Positions 36,787-46,023 of a stretch of 64,000 nucleotides of DNA are shown here, one piece after another; positions within the stretch are counted from its first letter, which is position 1, and every line of letters begins with the position of its first letter. Source of the stretch: MED-G116 sp038147495 (GTDB lineage: Bacteria; Pseudomonadota; Alphaproteobacteria; Puniceispirillales; Puniceispirillaceae). The stretch spans positions 38,429-102,428 of the forward strand of contig JAYQTT010000013.1 in the NCBI GenBank assembly GCA_038147495.1, in the 5' to 3' direction. The notes under the pieces were generated by a model. That model worked only from the letters and a program-made list of their open reading frames with translations. It was not told where the DNA came from and made no database searches. Position numbers and translations under genes: made by a program.

Positions 36787-36967
36787 ACAGAAAAAAATCA
36801 AAAAAATTTAAATTTATGAATAAATTCAATGGGAAGGAGTTACGGTATTATTTTACCCTAATTTTTTGCTTGGCAAATCGTCCCTTTCCTCTTCACTTTT
36901 GCTTTTTGCACCCCGTTGGAAATGCTGATAATAACATAAAGTCTTTATCAACCGCGAGTGCGCGACC

Positions 36968-37639
36968 ATGTTCATCCTGATCGACAATTATGACAGTTTC
37001 ACTTGGAATCTGTGGCATTTCCTCTGTGATCTGGGTGCTGAAGTTGAGATCGTGCGCAATGATGCAATGACTGCCGAAGAATTGCTCGCCCGAAAGCCAC
37101 AGGGCTTCATCATTTCGCCAGGGCCCGGGACACCGCAGGATGCAGGCGTGTCGATCGACTTGATTCACGCGGCCAAAGGCAAGGTTCCTTTGCTTGGGGT
37201 CTGTCTTGGTCATCAGGCGCTTGGCGCCGCTTTTGGTGCCCGGATCATGCGGATTGACCCGCCAGTGCATGGCAAACTGTCGGCTGTTCATCGGACCCGA
37301 AGCAATGCTGTTAAAAGCGACCTTTTTTCGGCCTGTCCCGATGAATTTCCAGTAACACGATATCACTCGCTTGTTGTCGATGAAGAGAGCCTTCCGGAAG
37401 AATTGACCGTGACCGCGCGAACCGCCGCTGGTGCGATTATGGGATTGTCGCACACAACGGCCGAATTGCATGGTGTGCAGTTTCACCCGGAATCAATTGC
37501 CTCAGTTGCTGGCTATCGCATATTGGCAAATTTTCTGGCGATTTGTGGTCATATGCCACCTGACGCTGAAACACTTGCTGAACTGGAAAAACAGATTTTG
37601 CGCCTTGATCAGCGCTTTCCGGACCAAATGCACGCCTAA
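36968..37639 (+). CDS. trpG: Anthranilate synthase glutaminase component
   Basis: The class I glutamine amidotransferase of 223 residues has ILIDNYDSFTWNL, ISPGPGTPQDAG, the nucleophile Cys in GVCLGHQALGAAFG and HPES in GVQFHPESIASV. It supplies ammonia to TrpE in tryptophan synthesis; PabA-like dual use in folate synthesis is possible. No trpE lies next to it. metY separates it from trpD. Confidence 0.92.
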   Translation: MFILIDNYDSFTWNLWHFLCDLGAEVEIVRNDAMTAEELLARKPQGFIISPGPGTPQDAGVSIDLIHAAKGKVPLLGVCLGHQALGAAFGARIMRIDPPVHGKLSAVHRTRSNAVKSDLFSACPDEFPVTRYHSLVVDEESLPEELTVTARTAAGAIMGLSHTTAELHGVQFHPESIASVAGYRILANFLAICGHMPPDAETLAELEKQILRLDQRFPDQMHA

Positions 37640-37661
37640 TCAAATTCCAGACGGCAAAAGG

Positions 37662-37679
37662 GCCGCAGCACATTGCGGC
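37662..37679. terminator. Hairpin between convergent trpG and metY
   Basis: GCCGCA-GCACAT-TGCGGC is a perfect six-pair stem nested in a wider GGGCCG/CGGCCC stem. It lies 22 bp after the trpG stop. There is no T-run, so termination would need help. Confidence 0.35.
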
Positions 37680-37705
37680 TACGGCCCCATTCATTCGGTT
37701 CTGGA

Positions 37706-37725
37706 AGAGTGCTCTAGAGTGCTCT
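37706..37725. repeat. Tandem 10-bp duplication
   Basis: AGAGTGCTCT occurs twice head to tail in the short gap between the 3' ends of trpG and metY. Probably a small slippage product. Confidence 0.5.
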
Positions 37726-37732
37726 AAAGACC

Positions 37733-39067
37733 CTATGCGACCTTTGTGCCTTTCCGCTGCTTGGTTGCAATGTCCAGCGCTTGCTCCAGATCATGCAAAA
37801 TGTCATCGCAATGTTCGATGCCAATCGACAGCCTGACATACCCCTCCGAGACACCGGTGGATGCCCGTTCTTCTGGAGTCAATTGTGAATGCGTTGTCGA
37901 TGCCGGATGAATGGCAAGCGACCGCGCATCACCGATATTTGCAACATGATAGAACAATTGCAGCGCATCAATGAATGCACGCCCGGCTTCAAAACCGCCT
38001 TCCAGCTCAAAGCCAACAAGCCCACCATAGCCACCACGAAGATATTGATGCGCGCGCCGCGCGGCGGCGCCTTTTTGCAAACGTGGATAATTCACCTTGG
38101 TTACGCTTGGGTGCTTTGCCAGAAAATCGGCTACGCGTGTTGCATTTTTGGCATGTTCCCTGATCCGTAGTGGCAAGGTTTCAAGCCCCTGGATCAATTG
38201 AAACGCGTTCTGCGGGCTGAGCGCCGGGCCAAGATCACGAAGCAACGTGACCCTTGCTTTCAGGATATAGGCGATAGGTCCGAGTGGCTTTGCTGCCTCG
38301 GCCCATACGGCACCATGATAGGAGTCATCCGGCGTATTCAGCGCGGGTTGCCGTTCCGGAAATGCCTCCCAGTCAAAATTACCCCCATCAATGATAACAC
38401 CGCCAATCGATGTGCCATGACCGCCGATATATTTGGTCAATGAATGGACAACAATCGCGGCACCATGATCAAAAGGTCTTGCCAGAATTGGCGCGGCGGT
38501 GTTGTCGACAATCAGCGGAATGCCGAATGTCTTGCCGATATTTGCAACTTCGGCGATCGGAAACACTTCCAACTTCGGATTCGGCAGGGTTTCTCCATAA
38601 TAGGCACGGGTACGATCATCGGTCGCCTTGGCAAAATTTTCCGGATCGGCCGGATCGACAAACCTGACCTCAATCCCCTGATCACGAAGGGTATTTTTGA
38701 AAAGGTTATAAGTGCCGCCATAAAGATCGGTTGAACTGACAATATTGTCACCGGCCCGCGCCAGATTTTGAATTGCCAAGGCCGATGCGGCTTGTCCTGA
38801 TGACACTGCCAGCGCCGCAACACCGCCTTCAATCGCGCTGATCCGTTGTTCCAACACGTCATTTGTCGGGTTCATGATCCGCGTGTAGATGTTCCCGAGT
38901 TCAGCAAGTCCAAACAAATTTGCCGCATGTTCAGTCGATCCAAATTGATAGGATGTCGTCTGATAGATTGGCACCGCAACCGCGCTGGTTGTCGGATCTG
39001 CACGATAGCCGGCGTGCAGGGCAAGTGTTTCGGGATGGGTAGTCTGTTTTGAGTTCTGAGACATCAT
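37733..39067 (-). CDS. metY: O-acetylhomoserine sulfhydrylase (MetY)
   Basis: This Cys/Met-metabolism PLP enzyme makes homocysteine from O-acetylhomoserine and sulfide. It has 444 residues, longer than MetB, as is typical of MetY. Visible are PIYQTTSYQFGS, NIYTRIMNPTNDVLE, the PLP lysine in VVHSLTKYIGGHGTSIGG (near residue 210) and HPASTTHSQL. The start has GAGGAG just upstream. It is inserted on the opposite strand between trpG and trpD, which are adjacent in many related genomes. Confidence 0.93.
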   Translation of the reverse strand: MMSQNSKQTTHPETLALHAGYRADPTTSAVAVPIYQTTSYQFGSTEHAANLFGLAELGNIYTRIMNPTNDVLEQRISAIEGGVAALAVSSGQAASALAIQNLARAGDNIVSSTDLYGGTYNLFKNTLRDQGIEVRFVDPADPENFAKATDDRTRAYYGETLPNPKLEVFPIAEVANIGKTFGIPLIVDNTAAPILARPFDHGAAIVVHSLTKYIGGHGTSIGGVIIDGGNFDWEAFPERQPALNTPDDSYHGAVWAEAAKPLGPIAYILKARVTLLRDLGPALSPQNAFQLIQGLETLPLRIREHAKNATRVADFLAKHPSVTKVNYPRLQKGAAARRAHQYLRGGYGGLVGFELEGGFEAGRAFIDALQLFYHVANIGDARSLAIHPASTTHSQLTPEERASTGVSEGYVRLSIGIEHCDDILHDLEQALDIATKQRKGTKVA

Positions 39068-39072
39068 TCTCT

Positions 39073-39128
39073 CCTCTTTAGTGCTTTTGACACGCTGTCA
39101 GGGCGCACAAGCTGAAATCAAAGTGCCC
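39073..39128 (-). promoter_or_regulatory. Candidate SAM-II-like riboswitch in the metY leader
   Basis: SAM-II riboswitches often precede metY/metX/metA in Alphaproteobacteria. Here the minus strand reads a 5' strand GGCAC, then TTTGATTT, a loop containing GTGC, then GCGTGTCAAAA-GCACTAAAG and the ribosome site GAGGAG. GATTT, (C)AAA and CTAAAG, and the loop GTGC paired with GCAC as a pseudoknot, resemble SAM-II, whose 3' end also abuts the ribosome site. The P1 stem is imperfect and the loop is about 6-8 bases longer than usual, and TGACA-GCG-TGTCA forms a competing hairpin. A covariance-model search would decide. Confidence 0.33.
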
Positions 39129-39526
39129 GGCCGGTTTAAGGGGCGGCTAACCCCATGTTTTTTTCTGGCGTTAAGATGTGAAAACTCCATCACCGCAACG
39201 CCAAGGGCCGAGGCCCGCTTTGCGCAATGCCGAGATAGATAATCTTGGGAAAGCGCGCTTTAGCTGTATTTTTTAATCGCCCGCAAGTTGATCTTTAAAT
39301 CGGCGATGGCGTAACGGTAACACAAACAGCATCTTCGGCAAGAGAGAAAAGCTGACTGGCGGAAAAAAGCACAAAATTTCTGCTGCTATCCTGATAGCAA
39401 ACAAAATTTTGGCGTGTCTATTCGGTGTGACAAAAGGTTGGTTGCTCTTTATGGTTGGCTTCCTTGCCAAAGCTGGGCGCCAGCCATATAGTCTGGCCTC
39501 TTGAATTTAAAGATTTTGGACACGCT
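39129..39526. other. Intergenic region between metY and trpD
   Basis: I see no gene here. It holds a GGGG-CGGCTAA-CCCC hairpin (39141-39154) and a stem-loop formed by GGCGTT and AACGCC (39167-39212) on the metY side. A perfect GCTATC-CT-GATAGC hairpin lies before trpD. It must contain both promoters, but none is clear enough to mark. Confidence 0.4.
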
Positions 39527-40549
39527 ATGACTGATATTATGAAAGCCGCGCTGCACGATCTGATTAATGGCGATATGCCGGACTCCGAGACGATAACGCA
39601 ATGCTTTAATGACATCATGAATGGTGACGTCAGCCAGGTTCAGATGTCTGCCTTTTTGGTTGCACTGAAAATGCGCGGAGAACGTGTTGAGGACATTGCC
39701 GCCGCCGCGAGTGTCATGCGGGCAAAGGCAACAACGATTAATGCACCAGATGGCACCATGGACATTGTCGGCACCGGTGGAGACGGCATTGGCACATACA
39801 ACATCTCTACGGCAACGGCATTTGTTGTTGCCGGTTGCGGCATTCCCGTGGCCAAGCATGGTAACAAGGCGATCTCATCCAAGAGTGGTGCGGCGGATGT
39901 GCTGTCCTGCCTCAACATCAAACTTGATTGTGATCTTGCGTTGGTGTCCCGGGCGCTTGAAGACGCGGGCGTCTGTTTTTTGATGGCCCCTCGTCACCAT
40001 GCCGCGATGCGGCATGTGGGGCCGGTTCGCGCTGATCTTGGGGTGCGAACCATCTTCAATCTGCTTGGCCCTCTGGCCAACCCGGCACTGGTAAAACGGA
40101 TCATGGTCGGGGTTTTTGATCGTGGCTGGTGCCTGCCTTTCGCCGAGGCTTTGGCAAAGCTGGGAACAACGCATGCGTGGGTCGTTCATGGGTCAGATGG
40201 GCTTGATGAAGTAACAACAACCGGCGAGACGCATGTCGTGTCTTTGGCCGATGGTGTGATCAGGGAATTCACCATATCGCCGTCAGACATTGGTTTATCG
40301 ACTGTCAGCATTGATGATCTTCGCGGCGGCACACCCGAAGAGAATGCGGCGCATCTTCAGGCTTTGCTTGATGGTTCTGTCGGTGCGTACCGCGACATTG
40401 TCATTTTCAATGCGGCTGCCGCTCTTGTTGCTGGCGGACATGCGCCTTCACTGGTCGATGCGGCGGCGATGGCGAGGGATTCTCTGGACAGTGGCAAGGC
40501 AAAAACGGCGCTGGCCAAACTCGTTCAGATCACAAATAGCGGTGCATAA
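39527..40549 (+). CDS. trpD: Anthranilate phosphoribosyltransferase
   Basis: The 340-residue enzyme joins anthranilate to PRPP. The PRPP-binding motif GTGGDGIGTYNIST is near residue 80, and KHGNKAISSKSGAADVL follows. The start ATG 39527 gives MTDIMKAAL; an upstream ATG at 39455 would add 24 unlike residues. One base separates its stop from the trpC start. Confidence 0.95.
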   Translation: MTDIMKAALHDLINGDMPDSETITQCFNDIMNGDVSQVQMSAFLVALKMRGERVEDIAAAASVMRAKATTINAPDGTMDIVGTGGDGIGTYNISTATAFVVAGCGIPVAKHGNKAISSKSGAADVLSCLNIKLDCDLALVSRALEDAGVCFLMAPRHHAAMRHVGPVRADLGVRTIFNLLGPLANPALVKRIMVGVFDRGWCLPFAEALAKLGTTHAWVVHGSDGLDEVTTTGETHVVSLADGVIREFTISPSDIGLSTVSIDDLRGGTPEENAAHLQALLDGSVGAYRDIVIFNAAAALVAGGHAPSLVDAAAMARDSLDSGKAKTALAKLVQITNSGA

Positions 40550-40550
40550 G

Positions 40551-41378
40551 ATGACCGATATTCTGGCCAAAATCATTGAAGGCAAGCGCGATGAGGTGGC
40601 AACACTAAAGCGTGGCAGCTCTATGGCAGATATCGATGCCGCGGCCCGCGCCGCCTCGCCCGTGCGCGGATTTGCCGATGCGCTGCACGCTGCATCACAA
40701 ACCGGCTATGGGTTGATCGCTGAGCTGAAGAAAGCATCGCCGTCAAAAGGCCTCATCCGTGAAGATTTTACGCCGGAAACGCTTGCCACCGCCTATGAAC
40801 AGGGCGGAGCAACTTGTCTGTCGGTATTGACTGATGCGCCATGGTTCCAAGGCGCGCCAGAATATCTTGTTGCGGCGCGCGCGGCTGTATCCCTGCCCGT
40901 TCTTCGCAAGGATTTCATGATCGACCCGATCCAGATTGCCGAGGCACGCGCTCTTGGCGCTGATTGCATTTTGTTGATCATGGCGGCACTTGATGACCAG
41001 CTTGCTGCGGAACTTGAGGCATGCGCCTTTGATTACGGCATGGATGTTCTCATCGAAATTCACGACATGGCAGAACTTGACCGTGCCTGCAAATTGAAAT
41101 CCCGGCTCATGGGAATCAATAACCGTAATTTGAAAACCATGGAAATTTCTCTTGATATTGGGGCTGAAATGTTGCCGCATTTGCCGAATGACCGGATTGC
41201 GATTGCCGAAAGTGGTCTGTTCGCACCTGCCGATCTGGCCCGTATGGCTGGCTGTGGTGCCCGCTGTTTTCTGATTGGCGAGTCGCTTATGCGGGCTGAT
41301 GATGTGGCGGCGGCAACGACGGCCATTCTGGCTAATCCCGTCAAGCCCTCTATTTCAACACGGGAAGCGCGATCATGA
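40551..41378 (+). CDS. trpC: Indole-3-glycerol phosphate synthase
   Basis: This 275-residue TIM-barrel enzyme has ELKKASPSKGLIREDF (substrate-binding lysine), LRKDFMIDPIQI (catalytic lysine), GINNRNLKTMEISLD and AESGLF. It closes the indole ring. It is single-function, not fused to TrpF. It overlaps moaC by 4 bp. Confidence 0.96.
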   Translation: MTDILAKIIEGKRDEVATLKRGSSMADIDAAARAASPVRGFADALHAASQTGYGLIAELKKASPSKGLIREDFTPETLATAYEQGGATCLSVLTDAPWFQGAPEYLVAARAAVSLPVLRKDFMIDPIQIAEARALGADCILLIMAALDDQLAAELEACAFDYGMDVLIEIHDMAELDRACKLKSRLMGINNRNLKTMEISLDIGAEMLPHLPNDRIAIAESGLFAPADLARMAGCGARCFLIGESLMRADDVAAATTAILANPVKPSISTREARS

Positions 41379-41851
41379 GCAAATTCACCCATTTCAACAA
41401 GGATGGCGACGCCCACATGGTCAATGTTGGCGAAAAGCCGGTGACCGCCCGTCGTGCCGTTGCTGCTGCCGAGATTAAAATGCAGCCGGAAACATTGCGC
41501 ATGATCACGGATGGGACAGGCCACAAGGGCGATGTTCTGTCCGTTGCGCGACTGGCTGGAATCATGGGGGCAAAACAGACCGCCGCACTGATCCCGCTTT
41601 GTCACCCTCTTGGGCTTGATCACGTCACTGTTGACTTGCTGCCCGACACAGATTTGCCCGGCATTCGGATTTCCGCAACATGTGCCGTTACCGGACGCAC
41701 CGGCATTGAAATGGAAGCGATGACTGCGGTGTCTGTGGCAGCGCTGACAGTCTATGATATGTGCAAAGCCGTGGATCGGGCCATGGTTATCGGCAATGTT
41801 CGTCTGACGCATAAATCCGGCGGAAAATCCGGAGACTTTAATGCCGACTGA
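41375..41851 (+). CDS. moaC: Cyclic pyranopterin monophosphate synthase
   Basis: The 158-residue protein catalyses the second step of molybdenum cofactor synthesis. Signatures are KGDVLSVARLAGIMGAKQT, LIPLCHPLGLDHV (active-site His) and TGRTGIEMEAMTAVSVAALT, ending in LTHKSGGKSGDF. It overlaps trpC by 4 bp and moeA by 11 bp, giving one trp/moco operon. Confidence 0.96.
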   Translation: MSKFTHFNKDGDAHMVNVGEKPVTARRAVAAAEIKMQPETLRMITDGTGHKGDVLSVARLAGIMGAKQTAALIPLCHPLGLDHVTVDLLPDTDLPGIRISATCAVTGRTGIEMEAMTAVSVAALTVYDMCKAVDRAMVIGNVRLTHKSGGKSGDFNAD

Positions 41852-43087
41852 GAGCGCTGTTAAATCGCCTCTTTTGCCAGTCGATGAGGCGATGACGCGC
41901 ATTCTGAATGGTTTGCCGCAAAAACCGCCTGAAACAATATCGGTTCTCGATGCACATGGGCGGGTGTTGGCGGAACCGCTTCGATCCGGAATGACCCTCC
42001 CGTCCAGAGCGCTGTCAGCCATGGACGGTTATGCGGTGCGCGCCGTTGACTGTGCCAAAATACCTGCAAATCTGGTTCGCGTTGGTGAGGCCGCCGCCGG
42101 TCATCCATGGACAGGCAAGCTTGACGCAGGACAGGCTGTGCGGATCTTTACCGGTGGCGTTGTGCCAGATGGTGCGGATGCCATCATTCTGCAAGAGGAT
42201 GTTGACGCCACTGCCGAGGCTGATGGCGCTGAGTTAATGATCCGTGAGGTGGCACAAGCCGGTAAATATATCCGTCCCGCTGGACTTGATGCCAAAGCAG
42301 GTGATCTCCTGCTGGATGCCGGGATGACACTTTCTGCGCGCGGCATATCGCTGGCGCTCGCCACGGGCAATCTGTCTGTTGTGTGCAAGCCGCAGCCAAG
42401 AGTCGGCGTGTTGTCGACAGGCGATGAATTGGTAAGGCCCGGCGAAACCCCGGGGCCGGGGCAAATCATTTCGTCAAACGCGTTTTATCTGCAAGCGTTT
42501 ATCCGTGCCTGTGGTGGGAAGGCAGTTGATCTGGGGATCGCCCGCGACCGCTTGGGGCGTTGCGTGATGCTGTCGAGGCAACAGATGAACCGCTGGACCT
42601 GATTGTTACAACAGGTGGCGCCTCGGTCGGCGTTCATGATCATGTGGTCGATGACCTTGGCCAAAAGGGCAGCCATCTGAATTTCTGGAAAATCGCGATG
42701 CGGCCGGGAAAACCACTCATTTTCGGCATGCTTGGTGATGTGCCTTTACTTGGACTGCCCGGAAATCCGGTTTCAAGTGCGGTGTGCGCATTGGTGTTTC
42801 TACAACCGGCAATCGCGCATCTTGCCGGTGCCAATTTTGCGCCAGAGATATTTTCTGCACGGCTTGGCGTGGCATTGCCGGAAAATGATCAACGTCAGGA
42901 CTATCTGCGGGCACGGTTAGAGGAAACTGATGACGCCGTGCCGCTAATCATACCGGCGCAAAAGCAAGATAGTTCAATGATTTCGGTGTTTGCCAATTCG
43001 ACCTGTTTGCTGATCAGGCCACCATTTGATTCGGCGCGACAACCGGGTGATATCGTCACGGCAATGACAATCCCACCTCTTCTTTGA
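41841..43087 (+). CDS. moeA: Molybdopterin molybdenumtransferase (one apparent frameshift)
   Basis: MoeA inserts molybdate into molybdopterin. Frame 1 (41841 to about 42556) has TLPSRALSAMDGYAVRA, GGVVPDGADAIILQED and VLSTGDELVRPG. Frame 2 (about 42558 to 43087) has TTGGASVGVHD, KIAMRPGKPLIFG and GLPGNPVSS. Adding one G to the GGGG at 42554-42557 joins them as RDRLGALRDAVEATDEPLDL. The total is about 415 residues, normal for MoeA. I read the break as a consensus error. GGAG lies 7 bp before the start. Confidence 0.9.
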
Positions 43088-43096
43088 TCTTGTTTG

Positions 43097-43157
43097 GTTC
43101 GCAATTTGTTCTTTTGCTTGTGTTTCGATTCGAACATTGATAGAACATAAACAGAAC
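43097..43157 (+). promoter_or_regulatory. Three LexA (SOS) boxes upstream of lexA
   Basis: Alphaproteobacterial LexA binds GAAC-N7-GAAC (or GTTC-N7-GTTC). GAAC occurs at 43132, 43143 and 43154, giving two boxes that share the middle GAAC. GTTC at 43097 and 43108 forms a third box. The last box ends 20 bp before the lexA ATG, so LexA should repress its own gene. Confidence 0.85.
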
Positions 43158-43177
43158 ATGTTGGTGTGGAGGGAATT

Positions 43178-43813
43178 ATGCTGACCCGCAAGCAAAGTGA
43201 ATTACTCGAATTTCTGGTCAAACATTCTGAAGAACATGACGTGCCTCCTTCTTATGATGAGATGCGCGATGCGCTGGGGCTTGCCTCAAAATCCGGAATA
43301 CACAGGCTTGTCTCCGGACTGGAAGAGCGCGGCCACATCCGCCGCTTGGCCAACAGGGCTAGAGCGATAGAAATCCTGCGGCCATCTGGTGCGGCGGCAA
43401 GTCTGGCAAAGAGTGTCAGTGCGGCGGTTGATGCGGTGTCCCTGCCCCTTCTTGGCCGGATCGCTGCTGGCACACCAATTGAGGCGTTGAGCGACCCAAC
43501 CAACCATCTTGAAGTGCCAGCCAGCATGCTTCGCAGTGGTGATCATTTTGCATTGGAAATCGTTGGTGACTCTATGATTGAAGCTGGCATCATGGATGGT
43601 GACACGGTGGTTATTCAACGTGCAAACACAGCTAACCACGGTGAAATTGTGGTGGCCTTGATCAATAAACAAGAGGCGACACTGAAAACATTGCTCAAAG
43701 AACCTGGCCGTATCGGGCTTGAGGCCGCCAATCCCAAATATGAAACACGCTATTTTGAGTCCGATGCAGTTGAAGTCCAGGGAAAATTGGCTGGATTAAT
43801 CCGGAAATATTAG
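43178..43813 (+). CDS. lexA: LexA repressor
   Basis: The 211-residue SOS repressor has an N-terminal winged helix (residues 1-65, LASKSGIHRLVSGLEERGHI), the autocleavage site Ala97-Gly98 in GRIAAGTP, the nucleophile Ser132 in GDSMIEAGI and the lysine Lys170 in EATLKTL. The ATG at 43178 has GGAGGGA just upstream; GTG 43166 is less likely. Three SOS boxes precede it. Confidence 0.97.
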   Translation: MLTRKQSELLEFLVKHSEEHDVPPSYDEMRDALGLASKSGIHRLVSGLEERGHIRRLANRARAIEILRPSGAAASLAKSVSAAVDAVSLPLLGRIAAGTPIEALSDPTNHLEVPASMLRSGDHFALEIVGDSMIEAGIMDGDTVVIQRANTANHGEIVVALINKQEATLKTLLKEPGRIGLEAANPKYETRYFESDAVEVQGKLAGLIRKY

Positions 43814-43839
43814 GCGATCCCGTGCCTTTACCCGTCCAG

Positions 43840-45903
43840 TTATTGATCCCGCATCACGATCTCGCCGTTATCACCGAATGATAATAGGTGGTTCCCCGGT
43901 GGCAACGCAGGCAGGATGATTATTGGCGTGTGATCGCGGCAGGGATATTTGGCGATGACAAAGCTCACCACCAGCTGGGCTGTTGACCGGCAGGCCGTTG
44001 TCAAACCGGATTTTCTGGTGACAATGGCGATGTCCTTGCCGCGTCTATCACGCGCAATCACAAATTCTGAAATTGGTGGACGCGGCGCACCCTGCGCCGC
44101 TTCGACAGACTCAACATCCTGAGCCAGAAATGTAGCGATGCTGTCACGGGCGAAATTAGAGAGTGCGGGCGTCCATTTCGCTGGATAATGCGTCGTTGCG
44201 CTGCCATTTGGACCGGCGATAACCAAAACCGGCGCATTACCACGCACCATGATTGCCGCATCAGGTAAAGGCTTTAGCCCCCATAAACCCACCGCAAGGC
44301 AGACCAATGTTACGCCTACATATTTTTGTCCTTTGTTCAGTGGGTTGAGAATAGCGACAAGCCATCCAGCCAGCCCAAGGCAGAGAAGCGCATAACCGGG
44401 CGGTATCACGCGCCATCCGGCAAAGGGCTGATTAGCAAAGAATTCAGCTATGGCGACAAGAGCAAGGATGCCGGTCTGCATCACCAAAAGGGACAGATCG
44501 TCCATTATCTGCGGCAGTGGCAGAACATGGACAACAGCTGCCATTAAACCGGCTGGCATAATCCACAAGCCTGTCAAGGGAATCCCAAGGATGTTGGCCG
44601 CCACGCCCCATATCGTGACTCCACCAAAATGCTGGGCAGCGAAGGGCCATGTTGCAAAGCCAGCGATCAGTGATGTGATCATCAAAGCTGTGATGTAACG
44701 AAACGGCCATGGCCAAACCGCCAATTGGGACTTGTGGTCTCTAGACATACGGGCTGTGGATTCATACCAGAGCACCAGTCCCAACGTCGCCGCAAATGAT
44801 AGTTGAAAGCTGGCCGTGAACACCGCCAGGGGATTGAACAGAAGGATTACCATGCAAGCCAGAGCAACATTACGCACCGTCAATGCGAGGCGGTCCAACA
44901 GCAATGCCGCAATTATGAGGCTTGCCATCAAAAACGCCCGTATAGCGCTGATTGGCATTCCAGACGCAAACACATAGGCCGCCCCTGCAAAAAGCCCTAT
45001 CACAGCACAAATTTTATGCATCGGCAGACGTGACGCAGTGGTTGGCAACAACGCGCCAATGAGACGGGCAAACCCGATAACACCAAAACATAACAACCCC
45101 ATATGGAGGCCCGAAATAGCAAGCAGATGCGCCAGCCCTGATTGTCGAAACCTGTCATAGGTCTGGTCGGAAATGAACCGTCTGTCGCCGAGCAGCAAGG
45201 CCGCAGCGATGCCGCCTGCGGGAGGTTGCATATTCGCCGCGATGTAATCTGCATTTCGATGCCGAAATTCGGCAAGGACAGATGTCCATCCAGCAGCACT
45301 TTCTTCCAATTGTGGTCCGGGGCGAATTGATACAGGGCCAATTGGTGAAGTGGCATAGCCGCTTGCCACTATGCCGCGCGCCCGTGCCTGAAGGCCATAG
45401 TCAGGGGCACCGGTGAAGATTGGTTGTGGGGGTGGATATAATCTGGCTTCTAAGCTGATGTGGTCGCCCGGCGTGATGTTCAATCTGTATTGGTCATGCG
45501 ATATCCTGACAAGATCACCGCGCTGTAAAGACTTTGTATCACTGGATATTTTTACCCATAAACGCAATCGGTCATCAGCATTCCCATCAACCAAGACCAC
45601 CTCACCGGCCAAATTGGTTTTCACAGGAAGTCCTGCTGGCACATCTGGCATGCGTGTAGATTGCAAGGCCATGGCAATCGCCCCCATGACACCGCCAAAC
45701 AAAACAAGCAGACCAGCGCCACAGAGTTGCCCAACCCATTGTCTGCGGTTGGAAATGTGCTTTTGGGACACATATAGCAGACCAGTGCCAAGCATCATCG
45801 CAGGAATGATCAGGCTGGAGGAAAAGGTGACTTCAATGACGATGCCAGTGATCATGCCGGCAACCACAAGCATAATCCCTCGATCTGGTGAAAATAGGGT
45901 CAT
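43840..45903 (-). CDS. comEC: ComEC/Rec2 family DNA-uptake membrane protein
   Basis: This channel protein of about 687 residues imports single-stranded DNA in natural competence. It has an N-terminal helix pair and DUF4131 domain, then the Competence core with AISGLHMGLLCFG and ASGMPISAIRAFLMASLI, and about 10 helices. The C-terminal metallo-beta-lactamase domain of Gram-positive ComEC is absent; the end is a short soluble region, as usual in Alphaproteobacteria. I chose ATG 45903 (MTLFSPDRGIM); the frame is open to 45981. It is divergent from gltX and convergent with lexA. Confidence 0.9.
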   Translation of the reverse strand: MTLFSPDRGIMLVVAGMITGIVIEVTFSSSLIIPAMMLGTGLLYVSQKHISNRRQWVGQLCGAGLLVLFGGVMGAIAMALQSTRMPDVPAGLPVKTNLAGEVVLVDGNADDRLRLWVKISSDTKSLQRGDLVRISHDQYRLNITPGDHISLEARLYPPPQPIFTGAPDYGLQARARGIVASGYATSPIGPVSIRPGPQLEESAAGWTSVLAEFRHRNADYIAANMQPPAGGIAAALLLGDRRFISDQTYDRFRQSGLAHLLAISGLHMGLLCFGVIGFARLIGALLPTTASRLPMHKICAVIGLFAGAAYVFASGMPISAIRAFLMASLIIAALLLDRLALTVRNVALACMVILLFNPLAVFTASFQLSFAATLGLVLWYESTARMSRDHKSQLAVWPWPFRYITALMITSLIAGFATWPFAAQHFGGVTIWGVAANILGIPLTGLWIMPAGLMAAVVHVLPLPQIMDDLSLLVMQTGILALVAIAEFFANQPFAGWRVIPPGYALLCLGLAGWLVAILNPLNKGQKYVGVTLVCLAVGLWGLKPLPDAAIMVRGNAPVLVIAGPNGSATTHYPAKWTPALSNFARDSIATFLAQDVESVEAAQGAPRPPISEFVIARDRRGKDIAIVTRKSGLTTACRSTAQLVVSFVIAKYPCRDHTPIIILPALPPGNHLLSFGDNGEIVMRDQ

Positions 45904-46023
45904 CGACACAGCTTTTCCCTCGCCTTTCGATAAATGCGTGATGTAGGATGCGCCATCTAAGCAACCTTGGCATCCAGGCAACCTTGGTCTTGTTGATCAT
46001 TATCAGAAGGGCTTTAACAAAGA

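Noticed and set aside
39141..39163. GGGG-CGGCTAA-CCCC hairpin followed by T-run as a plus-strand terminator
   Set aside because: No plus-strand gene ends nearby; it is more likely part of the metY leader structure.
41060..42022. 320-codon open frame antisense to trpC, moaC and moeA
   Set aside because: It crosses three well-supported genes on the other strand and has no recognisable domain.
42541..42602. Programmed ribosomal frameshift in moeA
   Set aside because: No slippery heptamer or downstream structure is evident, and similar one-base losses occur in unrelated genes.
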